NCBI RefSeq assembly: GCF_000374845.1
Contig: NZ_KB895434.1
Coordinates: 1-58,389, forward strand
Reading direction: 5' to 3'
Length of the DNA: 58,389 nt
From: Paenibacillus terrigena DSM 21567
GTDB taxonomy: Bacteria > Bacillota > Bacilli > Paenibacillales > Paenibacillaceae
Shown: positions 25,579 through 34,857 of the stretch, piece by piece
How the letters are laid out: the number at the start of each line of letters is the position of its first letter
How positions within the stretch are numbered: position 1 is the stretch's first letter
Notes under the pieces: generated by a model
What the model was told of the DNA's origin: nothing
The model's input: only the letters and a program-made list of their open reading frames with translations
The model's database searches: none
Position numbers and translations under genes: made by a program

Positions 25579-27897
25579 TTATTCGTGCAGAGCATCTAAG
25601 GCGTGATCTAATCGATATACCCCGCCTGCTTCGACATCCAGCGACACCTTCTTACCTCCATACTGCACCGTGATGTTCCCTGCGGCATATGCGTAAATCG
25701 TCGTACGAACCAGTTGGTGCTCTTGCCATTCGATATCGACTTCTGCATTTCCCCTTGCACGGAGTCCCGTCACCCTTCCCGATCCCCACGCCTTAGGCAA
25801 TGCCGGCAGTACATGAATGCTTCCCATCTGACTCTGCAGCAGCATCTCGGCCATGGCGGCTGTTCCGCCGAAGTTCCCGTCAATGACGAAGATATTCGTC
25901 TCCGCGCCTGCAATGCCTGGAATTGAATACGACAGCAAATTCTCGAAGCATAAGCCCCCAATGAGATGGGAGACGTGTCTGTACGCCTTCTCCCCGTCCT
26001 GTAGCCGTGCAAAATAGAGCCCGAAGAGCGCTGCCGTAAATTCAATATCCTCCAGCTCATCCTGCGCCATTCGCCGCTCCAGGCTGACTCTAGCTGCTTC
26101 GCTGAGTTCAGGCGTCCCTTCCGGGGTTATCTGATGAGCCGGGTACAACGCCACCAGGTGCGAAAGATGCCGATGCTCCGGCTGCGCTTCCTCATAATCC
26201 TCCAGCCATTCTTGCAGCTGGCCGTTCTTACCGATTTGCAGCGGCGGCAGGAACGCGATTGCCTCCCTCAACTGCTGCTGGAAGGCATGATCTGTCTGCA
26301 ATCGGTCCGCCGCATCAAGACAGAAGGTGAACAACTCGCGTACGAGCACTTGGTCCAGCGTCGATCCCATCGACAGCTGCTGCACGCATTGACTTCGATC
26401 ATCGCAATAGAAATGATTCTCTGGCGAATTCGAAGGTCCCGTGACGAGCCACCCATACTTCGGATGGATCGTCATATAATCCAAGAAAAATTCGGCCGCT
26501 TCCTTCAAGACGGGATAGGCACGCTGCGCTAGAAAATCTTGATCCAAGCTATAGGCATAACGCTCCATCAGATGCGTTGCAATCCATAATCCGCCCGTCA
26601 CGTTGAGCCCCCAAGACGTCTCCCAGCCCGGAGCCGTGAATCCCCAAGCATTGGAGAAAACATGCGCTACCCAGCCTTCGCTGTCATAGAAATCGCGTAC
26701 CGCCGCACGGCCTGCCTGCGACAACGCCTCGATATAGCGCATTAAAGGTAGGTGGCATTCCACAAGATTCGTCACTTCCGCCGGATAGTAATTCATCTCG
26801 GTATTAATATCCAGATGATAGTCGCAGCTCCATCCCATTCGGCAGGCTTCCCCATCGTTCCAGATGCCCTGCAGGTGCAATGGCAGCGGCGAGTCCTCCC
26901 GCGAACCGGCAATCATTAAATAACGGCCATATTGCAGGAATAACGCGAACAGTTCGGGGTCATCGGCTTGTCCTGTCTTCAATAACCGCAGACGTTCGTC
27001 CGTCGGGAGACTTGGATGCTCTGACTCGCCTAGCTGGATCGTGACTCTGTCATAAAGCCGGCGATAATCTGCGATATGATCGACCCGCAATGCGTCATAT
27101 CCACTCGCGATTGCGCGTTCGATCTGTTTCGAGCTAGCTTGCTTCCACGCTCCGCCCTCGGCACGATAGTCCGTGTTCACCGCCAAATAAACCCAAGCTT
27201 CATCGGCATCTGTGACGATCAGTTGCCCCGCTTCTTCGCGCAGCGATCCGCCGGACGTGATCACCTTGATAAGTCCTTCACTCCAGACGCCGCATGTCCC
27301 ATTACTGTGGACTTGCTCCGTTGCCTGGCATCGGAAGGCGATGGTATCCTCGTTCACGATCTCCGCTGCGAATGATGCGGTTCGTCCTACAACACCAAGT
27401 TGGAAGGAAATGCTCCCGGATTCTTCTCCCCAAAGACGTGCTGCAACAATATGATCCGCATGGGTTGCGAACACCTCGCGCATGATCTTCTTACCATTTA
27501 CGTTGTAGGACGCTTGGTACACCGCCTGCTCTAACTGCAGCTCTCGGCTGAACTGTTCCGCCTTGCCCGATGCTGCGAACCGGAACAATACATCCATGAG
27601 CGGCAGGTTCGTGCCGTAATTCTGCTTCCTCGGCTGCAGCATCTGCTTCGCCAATCGATCTCCCGCCGCATAGTCGCCCGCGAAGAAATGCTCCCGCATC
27701 GCCTGCAAATCAGCTTTTCCATTCGACTCACTTACCGCTGGCTCGGATTGGCCCGACCAGAACGTCACTTCGTTCACACTCCAGGTCTCCGCATCAGTGC
27801 CTCCATAAATCACCGCGCCGATTCTTCCGTTGCCGATCGGAAGTCCTTGCGACCACTCCGTGCCAGGGTGGTTATACCACAGTTTCATTCCACTCAT
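25579..27897 (-). CDS. glycoside hydrolase family 95 (alpha-L-fucosidase / alpha-L-galactosidase)
   Basis: 772 residues, cytoplasmic, full length. Typical GH95 N-terminus: LWYNHPGTEWSQGLPIGNGRIGAVIYGG. The (alpha/alpha)6 barrel includes GIWNDGEACRMGWSCDYHLDINTEMNYYPAEVTNL (split here: the WSCDYHLDINTEMNYY part carries the catalytic Asn/Asp region) and VTGPSNSPENHF. It inverts and releases L-fucose or L-galactose from oligosaccharides. AAGGAGAATG precedes the start. It fits a locus that imports and breaks down complex plant or host glycans. Confidence 0.92.
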   Translation of the reverse strand: MSGMKLWYNHPGTEWSQGLPIGNGRIGAVIYGGTDAETWSVNEVTFWSGQSEPAVSESNGKADLQAMREHFFAGDYAAGDRLAKQMLQPRKQNYGTNLPLMDVLFRFAASGKAEQFSRELQLEQAVYQASYNVNGKKIMREVFATHADHIVAARLWGEESGSISFQLGVVGRTASFAAEIVNEDTIAFRCQATEQVHSNGTCGVWSEGLIKVITSGGSLREEAGQLIVTDADEAWVYLAVNTDYRAEGGAWKQASSKQIERAIASGYDALRVDHIADYRRLYDRVTIQLGESEHPSLPTDERLRLLKTGQADDPELFALFLQYGRYLMIAGSREDSPLPLHLQGIWNDGEACRMGWSCDYHLDINTEMNYYPAEVTNLVECHLPLMRYIEALSQAGRAAVRDFYDSEGWVAHVFSNAWGFTAPGWETSWGLNVTGGLWIATHLMERYAYSLDQDFLAQRAYPVLKEAAEFFLDYMTIHPKYGWLVTGPSNSPENHFYCDDRSQCVQQLSMGSTLDQVLVRELFTFCLDAADRLQTDHAFQQQLREAIAFLPPLQIGKNGQLQEWLEDYEEAQPEHRHLSHLVALYPAHQITPEGTPELSEAARVSLERRMAQDELEDIEFTAALFGLYFARLQDGEKAYRHVSHLIGGLCFENLLSYSIPGIAGAETNIFVIDGNFGGTAAMAEMLLQSQMGSIHVLPALPKAWGSGRVTGLRARGNAEVDIEWQEHQLVRTTIYAYAAGNITVQYGGKKVSLDVEAGGVYRLDHALDALHE

Positions 27898-27938
27898 GTC
27901 TCATTCTCCTTCTCATTCATGATCTGATGTAGCTAGTG

Positions 27939-27970
27939 AAAAGGCGGCTCCGATCATCCGGAACCGCCTT
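27939..27970 (-). terminator. terminator after the secreted GH-D-like hydrolase
   Basis: AAGGCGGCTCCG / CGGAACCGCCTT with a plus-strand A run in front, which gives a T run on the minus strand. Confidence 0.75.
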
Positions 27971-27985
27971 GCTCATGCTTGCATG

Positions 27986-30900
27986 CTACGGACGATTCCA
28001 TGGATTCGCCGTATAGACCGTAAATAGCAAATCTCGCTGCTCTTCATTTGTCCATGTCTGGCCGCCGTCCAGCGACAATCGAGCCATTCCTTTCGCATAC
28101 GGATTGTCATCACGATATGCGAAGCCGTAGTTGTTATCCGTACTTTCCGTATATGTGGATCGAGGAGATTTCAAGATGAGGCCATATTTCTTCGTTACGT
28201 CCAGCCCCTTCAGTCTCGGATAAATCGAATATGGAGACACGGATCCCGGTATGTTATAAGGCGTGAGCGATGCGGAGAAGATCGTATCCACCGGATTATT
28301 TGCATCGTCCAAGGTCACGAGATCGAAGTAATAAGCATCTTTGGGCACTGCATTGACATAGCTCTCATAGATGTAGATGTCCAGCTTCGGCAGGTCGGAA
28401 TGCTCCAGCGTAAAGACCTGCATGCGCTCAACATTTGCCCGAATATCCGAATAGTAGTTGTACTCGCCCCCACTGCTGTCTTGATCGATACGCTGCCCAA
28501 CCGCATCCGGTATATGATAAGCCTCGATTTCGTTAATCGAAGGCACGCCATAATTCGTCTTCAGTATCAACCGGATCTTAGACGTCGTTAGCGTCGGGAA
28601 CGTCAGCTTCCGATGGTCGCCTACCGTAAATCCCTTCGTAATGTCCTTGTAATTCGCACCATCCCAGTATTGCAGCGCATAGTTCGCGATTCGGAAATTC
28701 GCATCCCTGAACTCTTTGATGACAACCTGATTCAGTGTCGTGTCCTGTCCGAAATCCACTTCAACCCATTGATCATTCACTTGTCCATCCGCGGCATTCC
28801 AACGTGTTGCTTCATTGCCATCCGTGATCCGCGCGGCATCATAACCTGGATCAGCCCAAGTGGAGGAGACTTGCACCGGCTTGCCTAACGCTAGATTGAC
28901 GGGTGTATCAGCCTCGACTGCCCCCTTACCTTTCGTGATGCGCAAGATCGCGGTCCCTTTGGCCGGGAGCTTATATGTATAGCTGCCCTTTGCTGTGCCT
29001 TGTTGATCTCCGCTATATAATTCCGTAATGGCATAGTTGTGATTTGGCTTTAGTCCGAGATCTTCGAACTTCACCGTAAGCTTCTGTTCCTCCGACGTCC
29101 AATTCGACAGCCCGACGATCCGATTGTCTTCGGCATCGGTCGTATAAATAACGGATGGCGAATGCTCCTCTTGATGATAGAAATTGGTCATGCTCACCGG
29201 CTTTGCTGATCTACCCTGCTTCACCAGTGCTAACAGCTCCTTGTTCTCCACCCATTTCCATCGGTCATCCGCGACAAACGGCAGATTATCGCCGAGCAGC
29301 CAATGTCCGCCACCGAGTGCTACCGTCGTCGCCAGGAGTTGCGCGTCCCGCTGGCTGTATTTGTGCCAGAAGCCCTGAATTACGTATTCCGGCAGGTACA
29401 TATCCGGGTCGTTGTAGGCGTACAGCGTTCCATTCGTCCACCAGGAAGCAGCGCTGTTCATCGCTTGCCGCTCGATCCCCGAGTAGCTCGCTACGCCGAG
29501 TGATGTATCGCAAGCGGTACGTCGGCCGTGAGCGAATGCGGCAGGCAGCAGCGGTGCGATCGACTCGTTAATGTAGATCGGGCGGTTCGCTGCGAGCACC
29601 GCATCGCGGATAATGCCGAGGCCGATGCGATAATTCTGCATGCCGTTGGCTGATGGGTCATAGTGCTTGCCCTCATACATGCCCATATCGATGAAATCCA
29701 GCTTCAAATAGTCAAAGCCCCATGCAATATATTGTTGGGCGTTGCGCTTAATCACTTGCTGCGCGACAGGATGCGTTGCGTCCAGCGCGTAGGTATTCAA
29801 ATAGGTCTTGATTAAATTGCCCTGCTCATCGCGCAGGCAGATATCCCGATGGGTCAAATTCGAGCCTTCCACCGGCAAGTCCAGCCATCCCTCATAAATC
29901 GTGAACGGGGTCGAATAGCCTCCGACCTTCAATCCCTTGGCGTGAACATAATCGGCGAACTTGGCCATCGCATCCTCGAACGGCATTCCGCCTTCAGGCT
30001 GGAATCCCCCATCCAAATTGAAGTATTGATAACCAAGTGGCTTCAAATGCTCTGCCACATAGTCGACCATTGGATACATTGCTTCGGCGGTTGCGTAGCT
30101 GTCGTGCGAATAGAAGGTGTTGTACCCCATCGGCACTTCACCCTGCCATTCCATATGCTGTTCTCCCATATTGTATACGCTTCCGTATTCTTCTAAGCCT
30201 TGTTGATAATCCTCATAAAACCCAAGGAAGAACTTGTCGGAAGCAACGGTCTTGCCGTGAATTGATCCGCCCCAGTTATACAAGGAGAACGCGGTTAACG
30301 CGCCATTCTTCGACGCCGCTTCCCCGAGCTTCTGGCTGCTCTTCCATTGCTTCACGGTCGCCGCGCCCGCAACGATGCCTTGCTTGTCCGTGTTATCGAA
30401 CATCGATGCGACCCAATGGCTAATCCCATTGAACTTCTCCCATGTCAATGCCTCGCCATGGAAGCGGTCCGCGCCATTCTGACTGTGACCGAATTGATCG
30501 ACGGGTGCTACCCCAAAGTCGAAGTTATTCGTATACGGCGTCGTGAAGATCCGCTTGTCCTTACCTGCGCCGATATCCAGGTTATCGGCTGTAATCGGTT
30601 CCAGGATCTCGACCGTTAGCTGATTGTCATCATGAACTTGCATATCGACGAGAATGTAAGATGACTTCGGATAGACGTAAAAGTTCACATCCATCGTTAT
30701 GCCGGAAGCGAACGTATTGATCACCGTCAGCTTCTTCCCATGCTTCCCGTAAGCATCATCCTGAAGTGAACTCCACTCGGCGGTGCGGGATACAGCATCT
30801 AATGAGCTTAACCGCTCTTCGTGCCCCGTCAGCTTCGCTTCCGAATGAAATCCTCTGACCATCGTCGTGCCAGACCACGAGAAATCGCCTGTACCCGTCG

Positions 30901-31081
30901 TAAGATCATAACTCAGTTCAGATTTGCCGTTCGTGACTTTTACCTTCTTGTTCTTGTTCGTGAAAAGAGCTTCAGATTGCGCACTTGCAGACTCCGCTGA
31001 ACTCCATACAGGCCATAATGAACTGCCTAATACGATGATCAGGAGCATAGCTAAATACCTCGTTTGAATCCGATTGTTCAT
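27986..31081 (-). CDS. secreted clan GH-D-like glycoside hydrolase with F5/8C-type domain
   Basis: 1031 residues with an N-terminal signal peptide (YLAMLLIIVLGSSLWPVWSS). A beta-rich N-terminal domain is followed by a TIM barrel: MGYNTFYSHDSYATAEAMYP, YFNLDGGFQPEGGMPFEDAM, the likely nucleophile strand FDYLKLDFIDMGMYEGKHYD, and a later CDTSLGVASYSG that may carry the acid/base. The YLKLDF motif matches alpha-galactosidase-type enzymes (GH27/GH36 clan), but overall similarity looks distant, so the substrate is open. From about residue 735 a discoidin/CBM32-like domain follows (LALGKPVQVSSTWADPG, DQWVEVDFGQDTTLNQVVI). The conserved block at 31114 lies upstream. Confidence 0.82.
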   Translation of the reverse strand: MNNRIQTRYLAMLLIIVLGSSLWPVWSSAESASAQSEALFTNKNKKVKVTNGKSELSYDLTTGTGDFSWSGTTMVRGFHSEAKLTGHEERLSSLDAVSRTAEWSSLQDDAYGKHGKKLTVINTFASGITMDVNFYVYPKSSYILVDMQVHDDNQLTVEILEPITADNLDIGAGKDKRIFTTPYTNNFDFGVAPVDQFGHSQNGADRFHGEALTWEKFNGISHWVASMFDNTDKQGIVAGAATVKQWKSSQKLGEAASKNGALTAFSLYNWGGSIHGKTVASDKFFLGFYEDYQQGLEEYGSVYNMGEQHMEWQGEVPMGYNTFYSHDSYATAEAMYPMVDYVAEHLKPLGYQYFNLDGGFQPEGGMPFEDAMAKFADYVHAKGLKVGGYSTPFTIYEGWLDLPVEGSNLTHRDICLRDEQGNLIKTYLNTYALDATHPVAQQVIKRNAQQYIAWGFDYLKLDFIDMGMYEGKHYDPSANGMQNYRIGLGIIRDAVLAANRPIYINESIAPLLPAAFAHGRRTACDTSLGVASYSGIERQAMNSAASWWTNGTLYAYNDPDMYLPEYVIQGFWHKYSQRDAQLLATTVALGGGHWLLGDNLPFVADDRWKWVENKELLALVKQGRSAKPVSMTNFYHQEEHSPSVIYTTDAEDNRIVGLSNWTSEEQKLTVKFEDLGLKPNHNYAITELYSGDQQGTAKGSYTYKLPAKGTAILRITKGKGAVEADTPVNLALGKPVQVSSTWADPGYDAARITDGNEATRWNAADGQVNDQWVEVDFGQDTTLNQVVIKEFRDANFRIANYALQYWDGANYKDITKGFTVGDHRKLTFPTLTTSKIRLILKTNYGVPSINEIEAYHIPDAVGQRIDQDSSGGEYNYYSDIRANVERMQVFTLEHSDLPKLDIYIYESYVNAVPKDAYYFDLVTLDDANNPVDTIFSASLTPYNIPGSVSPYSIYPRLKGLDVTKKYGLILKSPRSTYTESTDNNYGFAYRDDNPYAKGMARLSLDGGQTWTNEEQRDLLFTVYTANPWNRP

Positions 31082-31113
31082 CCAAATGCCTCCTCGAACT
31101 GTACTTACGTCCT

Positions 31114-31184
31114 ATTGTAAGGAGCCTTGTACGAACGATCTATAACGCATAGTTACGTTTGATAGTTGAAAACGTCTTTCATAG
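31114..31184 (-). promoter_or_regulatory. conserved ~70-bp regulatory block, copy B
   Basis: Second copy of the block at 20047-20117, 33 nt upstream of the secreted hydrolase start and in the same orientation relative to its gene. Shared words: ATTGTAAG, AGCCTTG, ATCTATAACGCA and GAAAACGTCTTTCAT. Confidence 0.75.
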
Positions 31185-31265
31185 ATTTTTTTGCTCAACA
31201 ATGCCCATGGAGGAAGTGATTCAATCCGGAAACCGGATCGACTTCGATCTTAGCTGCATCTAAGG

Positions 31266-31300
31266 AAAAGACCATTCCCCACTGCGGGAAATGGTCTTTT
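31266..31300. terminator. bidirectional terminator
   Basis: AAAAGACCATTCCCC (31266-31280) pairs with GGGAAATGGTCTTTT (31286-31300). It follows the end of the 31324 gene on the minus strand. Confidence 0.85.
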
Positions 31301-31323
31301 CAGCCTTCAGATGAATTCGTCCG

Positions 31324-33387
31324 TCATGCCTTGCTTTGCGTAATTTTATAGATTTTAGACTCGGCAGGCTCCAAAGTTATCTGCAGCACCTTCGCCGCTT
31401 CTTGTTCCACGCCTTCCCATATATCCCATACACGATAGGATTGATTCGACTCCAAACCAACCCGTTCAAGCGATATCGACTTATGCGCGGCTTCCTTGCC
31501 GCTGAAGTTGAACACCGCTAAATAGATGATGGATGAATCTTCTAAACGATCCAGCACGAAGACATCCGAAGCGCGATCCCCGAAGTTTCCTTCGACCGGT
31601 CTGAATGTTCGACCTAACCGAGCAAGCCCGTTCATCTCTTGATTTCCAAGCCAGGCCTTCGCCCGCTCCGCGGCTTCCAGGTTGCGGTAATCATCGCCAA
31701 GAAGCAGTACCGTGCCGGCGATCACCGATGCCGTAAACCGGCTTCTCCCTTCATGCCACGACGTCGGCTCCTGGTTGCAGCTTCGGTAAATGGCCGCATG
31801 GTCGGGATCATTGTAGTGGTACAACGACTGATTCATCCACCAACCATGCGTGACGGAATTCAGAAGGTACTCCGTGTCCTGAATCGTCCCGAACACGTCG
31901 CAGGAGATTCGCCGGCTATGCGCGTAGGCGTAAGGGAACATCGGAGCAATCGATAGATTAACAAAGATGTCTCGGCCTGCGGCTTCCGGAGACAGCTTCT
32001 TCGCTAGATGCGAGAGCCCGTAATTATAGGCGGCAATCCCCGTCGTAATCTCCGGATGGTAGTGCCTGCCTTCCAGCGCACCATGCGCCATGAAATCAAG
32101 CTTCACGTAGGAGAAGCCCTCGGCAATCATCTTCTGCGTGAACCAATCGATTCGCGCAAGCGTTCCCGGATGCGTCGGATCGATCGCGAGCCCGCCCGCA
32201 ATATCCGCGACGACTTCCCCTGCATCATCCCTGAGCAAAATATCGGTATACGTATACTGCCCATTCGTCCCTTCGACGATATCTTGGAATTGCGTGACGC
32301 TGCCCCAGAACGCGAAAGGCGTCCAGTATGTGCCTGCTAGATGACCATTGTTCCGGACTCTTCGCAGCGCATCCTCCATCTCCTCCTTGGTGAACCGATC
32401 CCAGAAAGCGTCGAAATTGATATAGAGCGTCTGGTCATTCTCGAACCCTAGCGGCTGCACCTCATGTTTCAAGAAGTCGCTCGTCGAAGTATACAAGTCA
32501 TAATCCAGATTGCTCATGGCCGCAGCCCAGCTATTCCATCCGAACGGTACACCGCCAGCCCAAGGCAGCGGAGCCGTAACGCATGTATTTGCCCATCCAT
32601 ACTCCTCGAGGCCATCCCGGTAATCCTCATAAAAGCCGACCAGCACAAGTGGAGATTCAATGCGCGTGCCGATCACATAACCGTGAGGCAGCACGTCTCG
32701 CGTCATTTCACCGGCCGCTCCGCCATAGAATTCAAGCTCATCGACCTGACCTGCGTGTTCCCCTTTGATTCGAATGCCTGATTTCCAGACATCATGCGTA
32801 ATCGAACCGATGAGAAGCCCGTTCCGACTCTCTGGTTGGAACAAAGCCGTAACCTCGTAGCTTTCCGTCTCATGCGGGAAAGGTCTCGCCGTATAACGCA
32901 CCCACTTGTCATTGTCGTAAGGCACGCGGAGCACATGCAGCTCGTCTTGCGGCGAGGATGGCTGCGCTGCCGTCAACTTGTTCGTCTTCAAGACCGAAAT
33001 GCGCCGAACCTGCGTCTCCTCTGCACTCGCGATAACAGCTTTCGTCAAGAAAAATGCATGATCCTCGTATACATAGAAATGCTGCTCCATCGTTGGAATC
33101 GTTGACGACTCATGCCGAATCGTCCAATGGATGCCTCGGCCGAACGCATCTTCAATCGCCTGGGGCTCAGCTTGCAGCACATGGCGGTCATAAAGCCCGG
33201 TATGATATTCCCGACCCTGCCAACGAAAGGCGCTGTATACCTCGCTAAGTTCAAAAAAACCTTGCCGCGTACAAGCATATACTCCATGCGCCAAGTCGAT
33301 CTCGACACGGATGCGCCCGTTATCCGCAACATAGACATTGTTCACTTCATTGCTCCAACTTACGGTATTCTCCTTGCTGCACTTCAT
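31324..33387 (-). CDS. intracellular clan GH-D-like glycoside hydrolase (paralogue of the secreted enzyme)
   Basis: 687 residues, no signal peptide. Shares the layout of the 27986 enzyme: GVPFGWNSWAAAMSNLDYDL, YINFDAFWDRFTKEEMEDAL, the nucleophile-like strand FSYVKLDFMAHGALEGRHYH, and IFVNLSIAPMFPYAYAHSRR with ISCDVFGTIQDTEY. Both keep the pair KLDF...EG-x-H-Y and an x-N-x-S-I-A-P segment, so they form one subgroup apart from the standard GH36 at 16219. The substrate is probably an alpha-galactoside or a related sugar. GGAGGCAG precedes the ATG. Confidence 0.82.
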   Translation of the reverse strand: MKCSKENTVSWSNEVNNVYVADNGRIRVEIDLAHGVYACTRQGFFELSEVYSAFRWQGREYHTGLYDRHVLQAEPQAIEDAFGRGIHWTIRHESSTIPTMEQHFYVYEDHAFFLTKAVIASAEETQVRRISVLKTNKLTAAQPSSPQDELHVLRVPYDNDKWVRYTARPFPHETESYEVTALFQPESRNGLLIGSITHDVWKSGIRIKGEHAGQVDELEFYGGAAGEMTRDVLPHGYVIGTRIESPLVLVGFYEDYRDGLEEYGWANTCVTAPLPWAGGVPFGWNSWAAAMSNLDYDLYTSTSDFLKHEVQPLGFENDQTLYINFDAFWDRFTKEEMEDALRRVRNNGHLAGTYWTPFAFWGSVTQFQDIVEGTNGQYTYTDILLRDDAGEVVADIAGGLAIDPTHPGTLARIDWFTQKMIAEGFSYVKLDFMAHGALEGRHYHPEITTGIAAYNYGLSHLAKKLSPEAAGRDIFVNLSIAPMFPYAYAHSRRISCDVFGTIQDTEYLLNSVTHGWWMNQSLYHYNDPDHAAIYRSCNQEPTSWHEGRSRFTASVIAGTVLLLGDDYRNLEAAERAKAWLGNQEMNGLARLGRTFRPVEGNFGDRASDVFVLDRLEDSSIIYLAVFNFSGKEAAHKSISLERVGLESNQSYRVWDIWEGVEQEAAKVLQITLEPAESKIYKITQSKA

Positions 33388-33490
33388 GCCACTGTCTGCC
33401 TCCTTGTGTGTAGCTAGATTGAACCTATCTACGAACAGTATAAGAGAGGGATAGCATACACTCCATGCAACAATGTCTCGATTGATAGCG

Positions 33491-33537
33491 CAAAGCGCCG
33501 AAGTTATTGGAGGTATAATAACAGCTTGTGCGCTTTG
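33491..33537. other. nested inverted repeats
   Basis: CAAAGCGC (33491-33498) pairs with GCGCTTTG (33530-33537). Inside, GTTATT pairs with AATAAC. No T tract suits a terminator for the minus-strand gene at 33570, so it may be an operator or a weak terminator. Confidence 0.45.
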
Positions 33538-33569
33538 ACGGGCTTAAATGTGTTATAAATGATCCGTAT

Positions 33570-34793
33570 CTACAACGATCCAGATACAATCTTGCCTTGA
33601 TACATCACGGCTGGGCGTTTCGATCTTCTAGCGATCGTCTCTGCCGAGCAGCTTGCCTCGACAAATACGATGCTCGCTTCATCACCCATTTTAGGCCATA
33701 CTTGATAACCTTCTTCATCTAATGGGGTCTTGCCTCCAGTAATAAAATGTAGTGTTCGTGCCAAATCCAGTTCCGTACTACTTCCGAACCGTTCTGCCAA
33801 TCGGCCGGCACGCTCGAGCACATCCCCGTTACCAAAGGGGGACCACGAATCAAAAATGTTGTCACATCCTACGGCTACAGGCACAGAATGCTGGTGAAGA
33901 AATGGAACCGGCGGCATCGTTCTGGCAAGCGGCACGCTTGTAACGATCGTCATGCCATTCTCGGCTAACAGATGGGCAATTTCATCTGCTTCTTGTCCTT
34001 CCATGTCACCTAGAGCAAATGCGTGACTTATGGATACGCGTCCTTGCCATCCAGCCTGCTCTGTCAGATGTGCCAGCCGTTTGATCGTATCGAGCCCGAT
34101 ACGTCCTCCGTCATGCAAATGCAGATCAACATCGGCATTTCCTTCGACAGCCAGCTCCATCATCTGCTGCAGTGACCTTTCCATGTCGCCGTCCACATGT
34201 TGCGGATCTACGCCTCCGACCAGGCCACAGCCTTGACGTACCGCTGTTTTGATAAGATCATAGCATTGCGTCCGCAGGAGTCCGTGCTGTGGAAAAGCAA
34301 CGATTTCATAAGATAATTTGCCATCGAATGAAGCGAGCGCTTCCTGGATCGCCTCCAAGTGACGTAGACCAACTTCGGGATAAATATCGACATGCGTGCG
34401 GACATGGGTTGACCCGGCTTGGAGTAGAACGTGAAGCAACGCCTCGGCACGTTCCTTCATCGTCGTTGCAAGCGTAGGAAGCGTATTCTTCTCCATTTCG
34501 AATCGCTCAATAATGGAAGCAGCCGGTTGAACGGGGCGCCAGCGGTCGCCAAGCAGCGTCTTGTCTAGATGACAATGCTTCTCTATGAAGGATGGCAATG
34601 CGAGCAAGCCTTTCGCATCCTTCCGCAGCCCACCATCATCAGGCAAAGGTTCTGTCGCAGGCAAGATATTCGATATCTTTCCCGCTTGAATTTGTAAATG
34701 GTATGATTCCGTCTTCGTTCCTATAACGTTGCTGTCTTGAACGATGTGTCCATTTTCCAATCTCACATTTGTAAGCCAAAACATCTCTTGCAT
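33570..34793 (-). CDS. amidohydrolase-superfamily deaminase (cytosine deaminase-like)
   Basis: About 407 residues from the ATG at 34791-34793 with GGAGGG upstream. Metal-binding motifs of the CodA group: EKHCHLDKTLLGDRW (H-x-H-x-D), STHVRTHVDI, VDLHLHDGG and SISHAFALGD. The catalytic aspartate lies in VGCDNIFDSWSPFGNGD. It probably deaminates a pyrimidine, triazine or related heterocycle. It lies 65 nt downstream of an MFS exporter gene on the same strand and may be co-transcribed with it; there is no obvious link to the sugar genes. Confidence 0.86.
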   Translation of the reverse strand: MQEMFWLTNVRLENGHIVQDSNVIGTKTESYHLQIQAGKISNILPATEPLPDDGGLRKDAKGLLALPSFIEKHCHLDKTLLGDRWRPVQPAASIIERFEMEKNTLPTLATTMKERAEALLHVLLQAGSTHVRTHVDIYPEVGLRHLEAIQEALASFDGKLSYEIVAFPQHGLLRTQCYDLIKTAVRQGCGLVGGVDPQHVDGDMERSLQQMMELAVEGNADVDLHLHDGGRIGLDTIKRLAHLTEQAGWQGRVSISHAFALGDMEGQEADEIAHLLAENGMTIVTSVPLARTMPPVPFLHQHSVPVAVGCDNIFDSWSPFGNGDVLERAGRLAERFGSSTELDLARTLHFITGGKTPLDEEGYQVWPKMGDEASIVFVEASCSAETIARRSKRPAVMYQGKIVSGSL

Positions 34794-34857
34794 GATTGTT
34801 TTCCCTCCATGGCTAGATTCGCTTTTTGTCACCTTGCGTATTCCCTGCTGACATACC

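Noticed and set aside
33491-33537. Terminator for the amidohydrolase gene
   Set aside because: The stem is good, but there is no T-run on the minus strand; recorded as an inverted repeat only.
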